Positions 52,300 through 63,848 of a stretch of 64,000 nt of DNA are shown here, in pieces (position 1 is the stretch's first letter; every line of letters begins with the position of its first letter). The DNA lies in assembly GCF_037975245.1 (NCBI RefSeq), contig NC_092563.1, positions 26,196,960 to 26,260,959 of the forward strand, read 5' to 3'. Position numbers and translations under genes: made by a program. Under the pieces are notes generated by a model that was given only the letters and a program-made list of their open reading frames with translations, was not told the origin of the DNA and searched no databases. This stretch comes from Apostichopus japonicus (Eukaryota > Echinodermata > Holothuroidea > Aspidochirotida > Stichopodidae).

Positions 52300-55200
52300 G
52301 TATGTATGTAACAGGTTCTTCGTGACGTCATTGTGCATGTAAATTTATAACAATAAAGGACGGACGGGTAAGGGGGAGGGGCGGCATTCATTCAAAAAGC
52401 AACCGCTCACATTCTTTATCCGTTGCCCACAATACAGACGAAAAATGGAATTTTAGAGACGCACAGGGGATGGTAAATGAAATTAATATAAAACATGCAT
52501 GTAACTTGCTACATATATGTTATGCATTTGCATCCCTATTACATACTTCAAAACAAGCACATGCTGAATATTGTGACTTAAATAACTATTTTAGCCATAC
52601 ATTGGTCACTGCAAACGACTGAGATTAAGTCTATACAAATTCATATGTTAACTTCACGTTAGCTTTATCATACCAACGGTGAGTCTTAATTTCGGCCTAG
52701 AAGACAAGTTCCCAACGGTAATCTTTAACTATTCGTCATTTAATTTGGATACTTACTTGCTATCATTGAATTCCAGAGAAATAAATGAATATTTATATAC
52801 ACCAACAGGACCCTTTCTCCGAAAAGTAAAGAAATTCGTTACTATCTGTGACGTCATAGAACAACCTTTATTTTTTTTGCAAAATATAACTGCCGTATTC
52901 CGACATCGAAACCGTCTCTCCTCAAACAGAACTTAAATGGGCAGTTCAGGAAAAAAACAGACATTTAAATGTTCCAGGCAATGTCTATTTCAAACTAATA
53001 ACTCACATCAATTTTGATTTTACCAAACGACTTTGTAATATATCAAATGAAACCGTCGTCACCGCCAGTTTTGAAGAGCGGCCATTTTGTCTTATTGTTT
53101 GACCACTCTTCAAATTGGCGGCGACGACTGTTTCACTTGAAATATATTGGACTCGTTTTGGTAAAAATCCAATATAAGAGGGTATATTAGTTTGGAATAG
53201 ACATGACCTACATAGAAATGTCTGGTTTTAACGTGAACTTCCCATTTAAAGTCGCTTAAATACAACAACAGAAAACTGGGTGTTGGTCAGTGAAATTTTT
53301 ATTCTTATACCGTAAAGTCTTGACAAATTTCATGCTAGTTAAAGGGCAACGTGAGACAAATATTACATTCGGTTTATATACACGATTGTTCCTGTAATCG
53401 TATACGTAAACACGTCCTCTAGTTCACAGCCTGTAATCATATGCATGTATTCATATTTATTTCTGTTTGAAGGGACTGATTACTACGGAGTCCTTCTTGG
53501 GCCACTCGATGGGTACAGATCCCTTAATCCACAATCCTCAGATGCTATAACCGCCGACTCAATCAAGGGAACTTTGTACTCTGTGGACGAGAAAACCATC
53601 TTTGTGTACAAGTTTTTCTTGGAAGAATATGCTGATAACAGATGTAAGACTAATATTTCCCATATTCCCGTGAAAGTTTCTTATTCGTTTTTTGAAAGGT
53701 ATCAAACTAATTTTAAATTCATTCAAAAGGGGAAATGGATGGGCGGGAGCATGTTAGGATAGGGTGGGGGTGGGCATTAGGGGAGGAGCGTGGAGAAGGA
53801 TGAGTGCAACGACGATTAAACATTACAAGCGTTAACTAACATGCACGTAGATTTATTTTGTGTTACACGTTGGTGTGGTGGAATTACCAACTAATCGATT
53901 ATGGGGTCTCTTTCATGTCCCTGTATTGTTCTGGTTAATCTGCACCGACTCCGCAGAACTATAAAAAAAAATAGAACGGAATTGCAGAACCGGAAAGGGT
54001 GTTTACGCATGGTAGCGCACCAAGGCATCCGTATGGCTTGATTTCACGCTGCCAATGTATATTACGCAATTTATAATAAAAAGGTAAACTGCGTATAAAC
54101 TGACCGTGGCCTGACCAACTTGTAGGGTTCCAAGTGATGAATTTTTTCACATATATTTTTTTAACGCAGATATTCGCTTCTACGCCGTCCAGCTTAATAT
54201 CAACGCTTCCGCCTTCCAAGAGGATGCAGTATTCGACAAAAAAGTTGTTCTAACTATCGGACCCGAAAGGTACAGTGATTCATGGCAGATATATTTTATG
54301 TCATAAACGGTTCGTATTTTATATATACGCGGGTGCTTAACTGCAGGTCATTTAAAAAAAAAATAGTTCGTTGCCAGAAACTCGGAAAAGGGAAGGAGAA
54401 TGGAGGAGGGGTGGGGGGGGGGAGAGGGGAGGGTTGGTTCAAGTTAGCGGTATAAGGTTGAGTATTTATATTCTTATTGGTTCATTACAGGAATACATCA
54501 CTTCTAGAAAGAGGTTATGGAGGAGAAAACTTCCTTCTTAACATTCCTGGCGGTCACAAGATCACCGAGTATGATGGGATAGTAATGCTACGTGTAAGTG
54601 ACAAATGTTACTAATTATAACGGTATTTTAAGATATAAGGTCGAAATTAAGATACCTATTGTTCAATATTTAAAATTTCGTTCCTTACGAAGTGAAAAAG
54701 TATAATGGTTGTTCTTAACGCAAAATAAATTTATTTTATATTGGATGAGATGATATTTTTGAGCTATAACTTTAAGCAGGAAAAATTTAACTTTTTTTCT
54801 TCATTATTTCTTCTTTGTTTAAATTACGAAAAAAAAATATGATAATCATGACTCGTCTGTTTTGATGACGTCATTCACGCTATCGTTGCCAGATGCATTC
54901 GTAAGAACGCCACAGCTATATTCAGTTTCAGCAAATCAAATCTTCCTTTAAAACTGTCATTTGATCGTGATGTAGAATATATCTACAGTTGATTTTCAAC
55001 AATATTTCCATCGGACACAGTTACCAGAGTGGACCAGAGAAACAATGCCTTGTTGTTCTTACGTCCCTCCGTTTCCATTGTTCGCAGTTCTCTAGACAAT
55101 TGACTGAGTTAGTCGACATCCCCCGTAACTTGCTTCCACCTCGACCCTATCCGTTGGGAGAATTTGGATTTGAAAGTGGATATCGTATCCATGGGGTACG

Positions 55201-57337
55201 CGCAGACGCAGTAGCACTGAATAGTCAACAGATAGGGCTATTTAACTTCAACTACGATGGTAACTCACCAAGTGAGTATTCAAATTATAGCGTCCACCAA
55301 TCAGAATTCAGCAGACGATAATTAGCATGTTTTTTCTTAATGCTGTTTATTTTTTGTGTAGACTGTGAGCAGATATTACCATCGGGGTTAATTTCCCGTT
55401 TTTATTCTTCTTTGCATGAATTGCTAAGCAATCAGAAATGGATTTATATGAAACTTTGTATCATATTTTCAACCGATTTATGGTTCTCTCGTTAATATTA
55501 TCTTGTATCGTAACAGCAATAACACTAAAGTACCTAATCTCTGGTTAGCCTGATGTTATATACCCAGCAAACACAACGTTATCATAACATTTTAAAAAGA
55601 GTCTCTAAAATATGTTTTTATAACGTTAAATTGTGGTGTTATAAAAACGTCGGCATAACGTTGTTATGAGATATTAATGTTATATTAATGTTTTGAAATA
55701 ATAGCCTGAAAACGTTTTCGTAACATATTTATTACACCACAAATAACGTTATCAAAGCAAAAGACAAAACGTTTTAATAACGTTTTAAAACGTTTTTGTG
55801 TTTGCTGTAAGTAAATAAGTTACGAAAACTCACGCAACTTAATTCTGTCGTATTCTGCCACAGCTACTACCTTCTGGATTGGGACTGGACCGCGAGTCAC
55901 TCAGACTGGTATAAAGGTCGCTGGACCAGACACAGACAAGTAAAAAGAACTCAAGTCTCCTCCCCTATCCCCTCACCTCCCCTCCCCCTCCTCAATCCTT
56001 TTTGATTTAGAATGCTTGTAGCTTGGAGAAGAGTGGCGAGGTGGAGCCACTGCTCCTTCTCTTCGTCGGTGGTGGTGGTGGTGGGGGGGGGGGGCATTGT
56101 GCATAGCATGATGAAAGCGTATAAAATAAAGCGATGGTATAATGATTTTCTTTGTACAATGTTGCAGAAGCTTGAGCTGATTATCTGGTAAATCATACAA
56201 TACATCAACAAACTAAGACTTCATAATCACTGCTTCCTCCAAAACTTTTAGAAATTTCCCAAAACTATATACATTTTTCGTAGCCTGTTCTTCCCTCCAA
56301 AATATTTCAGAGACGTCGAAGAGCTGGTTTAGGTAAAGACAATTAAATATTCGAGGTTTGGCCTCAAGACGGGAGCATAACCAAATGAACTATAGGATGA
56401 CAAGTGACCATTTGTGGTAAATCTAGCAAATTGTGTGAACAGTTATGGTTATCTTTTAATTCAAGTTATCCAGACAAGTTAGGTAATATTGAAACTCGAA
56501 CAACTCGTTTTAACCACAAAAAATGCTCTTTTACAGAAATGGCTGGGTTCCAAGGTATAAGAATGCCAACATCACGATTACCCTACCGGATATCTACAGC
56601 GTATTCGATGTCGGTTATTTGGCATTGTGGAATGAACTATTCATCCTCGATCTTGGTCACGTGTTCTTTAATCTCACCGGAAAGAATATCCCACCTTCCT
56701 TCGACAATGAAACTTTTGTTGCTGTGAGTAGTAATGAAAAGTTACAATTAGTTTAAAAAGGAGATTGAAGAAGGAAATTTATTTCAAATTCCTCTTCCTG
56801 GCATGTATTCTTGAGCTTGGGAATTGCTAGAATAGAACGAGAAATACCAGATAATGCTATTTTGCTGGTGTTTCGTCACCTCGAGCGACTCATACCATGG
56901 TTATTCCCTTTGTATGACAAACAGGAGTATCCTAACCGTTAATGTAACATGATCATACCACATATATTTTGGTATGGATATTTCCCATGTCGTTCCCCTT
57001 TCCGCCTAGTTACACACAAAAGTTACACACAATAGTTACACACAATAATAAGCACACAATAATAAACACACAATACTTCAAAATACTGTAAATCGTCTTC
57101 ATCATTTCATTTTATTTTTCATTTCCCTTTATTTATTTTATGCAAAGGTTCCTCCGTTCATCCCCGTTAACGTAATATGGCTTTACAATGGATTTTCATT
57201 TGCTAAGGACTATGGCGTAAATGCTAAAGGAGTCGACGCTATAAACACAAAGCAAATACTGATCAAAGAGTTATCTTTTAATGGAGGCTGTACGGGTAAG
57301 TAACAATAGCTACACATGCGTACACAACAACCCATAC

Positions 57338-57388
<51 letters not shown>

Positions 57389-57395
57389 TCCACAG

Positions 57396-57434
<39 letters not shown>

Positions 57435-57440
57435 ATATAG

Positions 57441-57508
<68 letters not shown>

Positions 57509-57511
57509 TAG

Positions 57512-57564
<53 letters not shown>

Positions 57565-59287
57565 TATATTAAGTTTCCTTTTTTATGCAGATGCTTATTT
57601 CTGGGTTGGTGCTCAAGGTTCCACGGTTGAGAATGGACAACTACCGTACGTTGATGTAGTGAATGGTTTTTATCGCGTTCAACGATTACCCTCTCCCAAC
57701 GGCGATAGGTGAGTAACATTTGTTGTACTTGACTCCACAGTAAAATAAAGATCGTGATCGACTCTGAGAACGAGATCTTGCAAACTGAGCCCGAGTCAAG
57801 ATTGTCTTCTCCGCAAGCAAGGGTTCCAAGAAATGAATAGGAATACAGTTAATGAATAAACTATTCCAATGTGACCGAATCCGTCTCGTTTCCGGCCCTC
57901 TAGCTCCTACTGGTGATGTGGAATTCATGTTGTAAACCATCTCTACATTGTAGTATGACGGGGATTCTCGGTTAGGAGCGGATACATTGTGAGCAGTGAT
58001 AAACTCGATGCATGGTCTAAGTGTATTACGATTTAACGCCATGAAGTGATATTATATCCCATTTATAAGTAGCTATCAAACCCCTGCATGGTTATTAACC
58101 ATTTGAACTTTTGACCTTCTAGTTTCCTCTCGTTAATTACCACGGTTCCCGAATTAAGAAATACATTATAAATTATTTGGTCCATTTTCAGACGACTAGT
58201 TTAGGAGCCCGTTGATTCAAACAACGAAAAACATAACTAAAATTAGGACCGCGTGTTGTTTTCTTTCTCATTCCTGAAGGGTTTCATTCCGTGCTAGATT
58301 TTCATAAATATTAGTTATGTTCAGCATTCGTTAATATTGAACCAATCAGTGGTATAAGGTTCTTTATCACGTGTTAGCCCAAAGCTTGCATTTTGTCGAG
58401 CAATTTTTTTTTAGAGGCAAGTGAGTCTGGAAAATTGTTAGTCGCATCAGCCATAACTCACGATCGTTCAGGCGTGTGACGATGACCGGACAGGGGTGGG
58501 TTGACAGTGATGATCAAATTAATATCAAAGCAATAACGCATATTTTGTATTTTCATGAACATCTGAAGCCAGGCTTACTAACAATGTTTTCCATCTTAAC
58601 ATTCCTTATACCCGTACAACCTAACGTTATAACCTAACGTTATAAGCTATAACGCTATAGTCACTGGATAATCATAAGTTCACTACATATTCATAATGGA
58701 GCATTTCTACCCAGTGACGTAGTAGTTAAGGATTCATGTGCCCCTCTTCAAGAGTGAGTGCTGGTAGGCCTTCACCCTCTCATATAGATCCACTTAACAC
58801 AAACACATCGTGTGACAGCCACAAAGCTATGTTATTCATGTTTACCTTAGTCATAATCCCATGCGGGCCCCTGTGGTACATTTGGGCCCAGGTTCAATAA
58901 ACCGTCAGAACTGCCTATTTCTACGTCATTGTGTCTCCTTGTGTTAAATCCGCTTCCATTGTCGTTCCTATTGTTTCTTTTGGCAGAGATACTCCTTTGT
59001 TACGATACTACAAAACCAACGTAACTCTCACCGTACAAGGAAACCTCACATTGTATGATTTGGATTATTTTGGCTTGTGGTGTGATTCTTTTGAAACGCC
59101 GAAAGCAATAGCAACAACCTCCCTGTTTCGACTTCAAGAAATCAAATACGTCGGATATCTTCAGGTATACACGGGAGAGGAGAGCGGACCATCGAAAGAG
59201 GAATTGGAAAAGGAAAGGGTCAACAATTATCTGACTAAAATATGGCGTAATTTCTTTGCCTGTTTTTGGATCTTTTGTCGAGATTAA
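52215..59287 (+). CDS. Secreted protein with three DM13 domains (Skeletor-like)
   Basis: Ten coding exons: 52215-52299, 53473-53643, 54170-54269, 54491-54593, 55088-55271, 55864-55939, 56537-56723, 57148-57295, 57591-57708 and 58987-59287; 1473 nt, 490 residues. All are GT-AG introns with consistent phases. Residues 1-20 form a signal peptide ([13 protein letters not shown]). DM13 domains fall at about 29-153, 154-302 and 303-450. Signatures are [41 protein letters not shown] and [41 protein letters not shown] and [13 protein letters not shown]13 occurs in Drosophila Skeletor and related extracellular or redox-type proteins, often next to a DOMON domain; its biochemical role is not settled. 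No DOMON is seen here. Domain 1 is the most diverged. A 40-residue tail without similarity ends the protein; a phase-0 donor (CAG|GTATAC at 59165) leaves open that the gene continues by splicing. Confidence 0.85.
52933..53249. mobile_element. Palindromic MITE with TTAA target duplication, DM13 intron 1
   Basis: The element proper is 52937-53245 (309 bp). It begins ATGGGCAGTTCA and ends TGAACTTCCCAT, flanked by TTAA at 52933-52936 and 53246-53249. Imperfect pairing continues from both ends to the centre (for example CGTCGTCACCGCCAG and TTGGCGGCGACGACTG), so the whole unit is a long hairpin. TTAA duplications are typical of piggyBac and Kolobok families. Confidence 0.8.
53473..53643 (+). CDS. 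DM13 gene exon 2: domain 1, part a
   Basis: Acceptor CTGTTTGAAG. It encodes [14 protein letters not shown] through LEEYADNR. Donor AGAT|GTAAGA, phase 1. Confidence 0.82.
54170..54269 (+). CDS. DM13 gene exon 3: domain 1, part b
   Basis: Acceptor TTTTTAACGCAG. It encodes [19 protein letters not shown] and on. Donor GAAAG|GTACAG, phase 2. Confidence 0.78.
54491..54593 (+). CDS. DM13 gene exon 4: domain 1, part c
   Basis: Acceptor GGTTCATTACAG. It encodes [20 protein letters not shown], the DM13 end motif without the usual Trp-Cys. Donor CGT|GTAAGT, phase 0. Confidence 0.82.
55088..55271 (+). CDS. DM13 gene exon 5: domain 2, part a
   Basis: Acceptor CATTGTTCGCAG. It encodes [20 protein letters not shown] and [14 protein letters not shown]. 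Donor CACCAA|GTGAGT, phase 1. Confidence 0.88.
55561..55809. mobile_element. MITE rich in AACGTT palindromes, DM13 intron 5
   Basis: The left end is TACCCAGCAAACACAA; the right end reverse-complements to TACAGCAAACACAA. TA is present at both edges and may be the target duplication. The interior has many AACGTT palindromes. It accounts for about 40% of the intron. Confidence 0.7.
55864..55939 (+). CDS. DM13 gene exon 6: domain 2, part b
   Basis: Acceptor TTCTGCCACAG. A 76-nt exon encoding [20 protein letters not shown]. Donor GACAA|GTAAAA, phase 2. It is too short to be seen as an independent ORF. Confidence 0.88.
56537..56723 (+). CDS. DM13 gene exon 7: domain 2, part c
   Basis: Acceptor CTCTTTTACAG. 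It encodes [20 protein letters not shown] and the LALW end motif (Asn in place of the usual Cys). Donor GTTGCT|GTGAGT, phase 0. Confidence 0.88.
57148..57295 (+). CDS. DM13 gene exon 8: domain 3, part a
   Basis: Acceptor TTTATGCAAAG. It encodes [20 protein letters not shown] and on. Donor TACGG|GTAAGT, phase 1. Confidence 0.88.
57340..57570. repeat. (TA)n microsatellite filling DM13 intron 8
   Basis: About 230 bp of TA with a few interruptions (CTCCACAG near 57388, several GT steps). The intron is 295 bp in total, so the repeat forms nearly 80% of it and ends 20 bp before exon 9. Confidence 0.95.
57591..57708 (+). CDS. DM13 gene exon 9: domain 3, part b
   Basis: Acceptor TTCCTTTTTTATGCAG, 20 bp after a TA microsatellite. 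It encodes [20 protein letters not shown] and on. Donor GATAG|GTGAGT, phase 2. Confidence 0.88.
58987..59287 (+). CDS. DM13 gene exon 10: domain 3, part c, and C-terminal tail
   Basis: Acceptor TTCTTTTGGCAG. It encodes [20 protein letters not shown] and LWC, then a charged tail ending [11 protein letters not shown] before TAA 59285-59287. An internal phase-0 donor-like site is at 59165. Confidence 0.8.
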
Positions 59288-61383
59288 AGACGAGTTACTT
59301 TCTTCGACCATTCGACAAAGAGAACGAAAACGAAGAAAAGTTTAACATATTCATTACTTCAAATGGCGCTCATCTTTGGCGTCTTTATTTGTCTTATAAT
59401 TTGCATCTGTTTCATTGAAGTACAGTGTATAACTTTTAAGCATCATAGGGTAAAATACTGTATCAGATCAGAGATTGTTACAGCATCTCGGTGCCCCTGA
59501 GTTTAACGACGATGCCGACCTCCCAGCCCCTCCCGCTGCTATTACAATTTGACATAGAGGAACCTACCCCAACCCCCCCCCCCCCCTTGTCACGTTATAG
59601 AATTAATTATTGAATAATGTTTTTTCATTATTATAAATTTTCTCTGGTTTAATCACTAAGATGTTATTCATTGTATGCTCTCTTTAAACGTGACTATCTT
59701 CTCATATCGGTCAATCTATTTAAGTAGTCATTCTATGAATGACAACTCGCTTTCTATTGGAGTTAATATGAAAACGTGCTTTCCTCATAATTATACAAAC
59801 TTTGTCACATCTTCTTTATTACACTAACACAGATTTGAAAATTATAAAATAAGATCTCATATAAGTAGCTTTAGATCCCGTAAGACACTTTGTCAGCTAG
59901 GAATGTTCAGGTGGAAGGTGGGGTGGAGGGGAATTTAATCCTTTGTATTGCGTAACAGGGTAGTGATCGCGACATTTGTTTTGGGCTGCATATTGCGTTT
60001 TATAAGACAAGAGTTTTTCAGTATACGTCACATATATAGCTTACATGTTCCGTACACCAGGATATTAGGTAATAATATGTCAGTGGGAGTGCTGATCCCC
60101 TCCTTTTACAAGTGGTTGGGCCCCTATCGCGTACAGCTTGTAAGATACAGTTCATCATACTTGCTTTGACTTTCACACATAAGAGGAAAAATTGAAAGTT
60201 ACAAAAATACTCATGATACGTTGGAGTTATACAATTTATTTTAAGTTTTATTTGGCTAACAAAGTGTTCGATGCAAACTACTCGAAAGTGACCGACATGT
60301 TACTGTTGAAATATAACATGGCGCAAAAAAAGTCCAGAAATCATAACTTTGGCTTCCAAGGAAATTGAGAAAAGAAAAAGGAATTTATTTTTCCTTTTCG
60401 TAACAATTAATGATTTAAGCTCTATAATTAGAACAGATTAATTAGTGTATACTATAATAAATTTCTGAGCATAAAGGCATATTCATATTCTAAGGATACG
60501 AAGTTAACGTTAAGTCTTGCTCACACTGATGTAACAAGTACATTGGTCACTACTAGCGTAGAACATTAAAAACGAAGATATCACTCAACGTAGTTTACAG
60601 TGTAAACCTATATTATAACATTACCAAAATAAGATACATTTCAGAACCAAAAACCACTCAGATTCTTACAAATGTAAATCAACACATATTTGAGAATGTT
60701 CGTTATCCCCAAACTATGACAACCATGTAACGAAGGTACAAAATTTGCCTGTGTGATTGGTCCACTCGACGACTGCAGTATATATTTCAGAATTTATGTA
60801 CACGTGCAAAAGTGATAAAAACTTGATACACTGACCATTGTAAACCAGAACATATATGTATGTCTTTTAAGAATGAACTAAAATTGATTTTTCAATATAC
60901 GCAAGTCATATTTTAAGACTACCGTTTATATGCTTGTAAATATTCCATAAAATTGAACGACATGAATTGCATTGCATTGACACCGATGTCTCAAAAAAAA
61001 AAAAATTGTAATAAATCTGGGTATTTTCAAGATATTGTTTTCAATATTACTTATACTATACACACAGCTAATATACAGAAATGAATAGTCAGTTACCAAC
61101 TTAACAGTGAGAAGGGGGTGTAAAATGCTAGCAAGGTTCCGGCTGTCTCTCTTTCCACCACATCCACATCGATAAAAAAAAAATAAAGAAAAAAAAAAAC
61201 CCATTTCTATATCGTGAGAAAACGAATGCAGGTCTAGGCCCTTTTATACTCTACATAGGCACAACACCTTCTTATGTGTCCTAGTTGTGAAACATTTATA
61301 GTAACGTAATAGTGACGCCATCGGGGTACTCCCTTGACAGCGATGAGTTGTTAAAATTACAGTTCATAGTAGGCCGTATGCTT
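59288..61383. other. Convergent spacer between DM13 and forkhead genes
   Basis: It should hold both 3' UTRs. A C14 run is at 59573-59586, and an AATAAA for the + strand is at 60457-60462. No DOMON or further DM13 exon was recognised on the + strand. Confidence 0.4.
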
Positions 61384-61929
61384 TCATAACTGTTGGTAGA
61401 CCATCGATTCCTGGTGTACTCTACCGTTCATCATGTGTACCTGTTCCGCTATTTGAGACCCTGCTCCACGGTGGTTGCCATTGTTCATTTTCGAGTACTG
61501 CTGTTGATTTTGATTCAAGTTATAGAAGTACATATTTTGATCCACCATATTGTACGGAGGCGCGTAATAGCCATTACGTAACGTATCATGAGGCACGGGA
61601 TATCCCTGTGAAGTCGCTAAGTGTACTGGAAAAGGGCGTTGATTATGTTGTACGTAGGCACGCGGTAATTGATATTGATTCTGCGTTTCAAACATCTGTC
61701 GAGGCGGGATATTACTGTCCGATGAATATTCAAATTTATCTACACTGAATGCCGTCATCTCTTGCCAATCAGTTAAGTTACCACTGCTTGCTTGTCCATT
61801 CGTTGGTACACTGGCGTTCTCAGGACAAGTCGGCTCACGAATTTCTATGGTGTCCATGTACGACTGTGAGAGATCTATCGGTTTTATGACAGCAGACTGT
61901 TGGTCAACCTTGGGTTCGGTGCCCACAAC
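61384..61929 (-). CDS. Forkhead gene exon 2: C-terminal region
   Basis: Acceptor CCCTCAG on the minus strand. It encodes 181 residues, starting VVGTEPKVDQQSAVIKPIDL and rich in Gln, Asn, Tyr and Pro, to a stop at 61384. A 1.39-kb intron (61930-63317) separates it from exon 1; nothing else was seen in the intron. Confidence 0.85.
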   Translation of the reverse strand, partial: VVGTEPKVDQQSAVIKPIDLSQSYMDTIEIREPTCPENASVPTNGQASSGNLTDWQEMTAFSVDKFEYSSDSNIPPRQMFETQNQYQLPRAYVQHNQRPFPVHLATSQGYPVPHDTLRNGYYAPPYNMVDQNMYFYNLNQNQQQYSKMNNGNHRGAGSQIAEQVHMMNGRVHQESMVYQQL

Positions 61930-63848
61930 CTGAGGGAAACACAAAATTTGAGTAACTGTAAATAATTTCTACGTCAAATAATACTTCCAAGCAAATCTGA
62001 TCTAATTGCAATGTATAAGTTGTTGCTTGTCTTTATCGGTATTTGTTATTCTGCAGTTGACAAGTCAATGATTTTTTTCGTTCCTAAGAAATATTACCAA
62101 GAACTGCTCACAATGTCTTTTCTATGGTTCTGGTAAAATGATATTACTGGGAATTGAATACATTATTTTATTTGTCGCATGTCCGATGCTATGAACTATT
62201 TTAGACATTAGCTTTAAAATCGCCTTTACCACCTAACTATGTACATGACGCGCAACACTATTAAATACAACAAAGACATTGCTCAGTACAACGACTGTGT
62301 GAATATTATACAAATATAAAGTACAACAAGTTATAAACACCCCTCTCGTAATAGTGGAACATGCCAGCTTGATACGAGAGGTATTTCATTTGCCGAAAAT
62401 GAAACGTGACGGTCTGTACATGAAATTATGATGAACAATAAATAGACCTCAGAGGGCGGTGGATGTGCTAGTTGATTTTGCAATTGGATTCAGTTCGAAT
62501 ACCCACTTTTAAATGACAGATAAAATAACATAAGTAGAAAATGTTGTAAAAAAACGTCATTAACGATTATTAAAAGGTAATGAATATTTAACGTATAATA
62601 ATACTTTTCACTAATACACCAAACATCACCTAACACAAGTATAAGTTAGTTAACGTTAGCTACCCCATTCCCTTTTGTCATATACGATATGTTTAACATA
62701 AATAAACTAAAGGAAACACCCAGAAAGGAAGGATCATGTTTTTTTTTTAACAATCGAAGATGTCACATTTTGTGACAATTTCACTGACATTGTAATATCA
62801 ATAATTTAAATTACAGTTTTTTACAAACTTATAATTTGAGGGCGAATCTAAGAAGATTATTTTTCGCCGTAACAACCATGACGGAAAGTAGTGGTGGAAC
62901 TTATAAGAACCCACCACTCATACGTAGTATAGCTACATTGAAATAAATAAACTACATGCCGTTGATCTTGAAAGAAGTAGCAGTGAAAAGTTATAATAAT
63001 TATCTTTGGGAAATATCTGCTGCAAAGGTTCGACAAGTTAACTAAATTACATATACATATTAGTTTGCTGTTGGGTCGAACACAGAGTGACAAGGAATAT
63101 GAAAGATTAACTTCATTTTTTATTTGTAGTTGAAGACACATTAATTTCAGGGGTTCAGATATTTCTTCTTTGAAGCTAATATTTTTATTTTGAACTGCTG
63201 AAATACCAATTGAAATTAAAAAAAAACCGACTGCCGTAAAAAAAATAAAGCTAGGGAAGATAAACTCCGGTCAACTGAAGATTATAGTGTAAAGGTATAT
63301 TATGTAATTATACTTACTTGTTGCAAAACAAACGCCTCCGCTGCATTATTTTCATCCGGCAAGGTGTTATTGTTAGTCTCAAGTTCTTGGCTAGTTCTTT
63401 TGAATGCCGTGACGTCATCAAACGTATTCCTTTCTCGAAGAGGTTTCAACGTGGTTGAATTCGACAAACAACTTTTCTCTAGACAATGTTTGCAATTTTC
63501 ATTCATTGTCCAATAATTATCTTTACCATTTGGCTTGCTGCTATCTCGAAGAACTTTCCGAAAGCATTCGTTAGCTGAAAGGTTATGACGTATGCTGTTC
63601 CGCCAACCACGATAGGGTCCACGAAAACACGGGTAGCGATTCTCTAAACAGGACACGATTTGACGGAGAGTGAGGGCCCGTTCCGAGGACGCCATGATTG
63701 CCTGACTAATGAGTTCAGTGTAAGTATACGGCGGTCTGATCCTACGGGTATAGGTTTGACGTTGTTTCCCCTTCGCCGAACGCCTCTGGTTATTAGGCGT
63801 AGGTACATACCATTGGTAGGCGTCACCGTATCCCAAATTATACTGCAT
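61384..63848 (-). CDS. Divergent forkhead (FOX) transcription factor, two exons
   Basis: Spliced CDS is 63848-63318 plus 61929-61384, 1077 nt, 358 residues, phase 0 (CAACAA|GTAAGT to TCCCTCAG|GTT). Forkhead proteins bind DNA through a winged helix. The domain is at residues 38-120: RPPYTYTELISQAIMASSER, then recognition helix GWRNSIRHNLSANECFRKV (81-99), then GKDNYWTMN. A basic stretch precedes it (RRSAKGKQR). The second exon encodes a Gln/Asn/Tyr-rich region with no known motif, likely a regulatory domain. The class is unclear. The YRGWRNS...CFRKVLRD..KP.GK spacing resembles FoxH, while the start (LI.QAIM.SS.R.LTL) resembles FoxP. An echinoderm-type FoxX or FoxY is possible. The Tyr-Trp-Cys pattern CENCK-like after the domain is not diagnostic. 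Certain as forkhead, open as to class. Confidence 0.9.
63318..63848 (-). CDS. Forkhead gene exon 1: DNA-binding domain
   Basis: ATG is the complement of 63846-63848; the exon encodes 177 residues with the whole forkhead domain. If unspliced the frame ends five codons later, so splicing at GTAAGT is needed for the C-terminal part. Confidence 0.9.
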
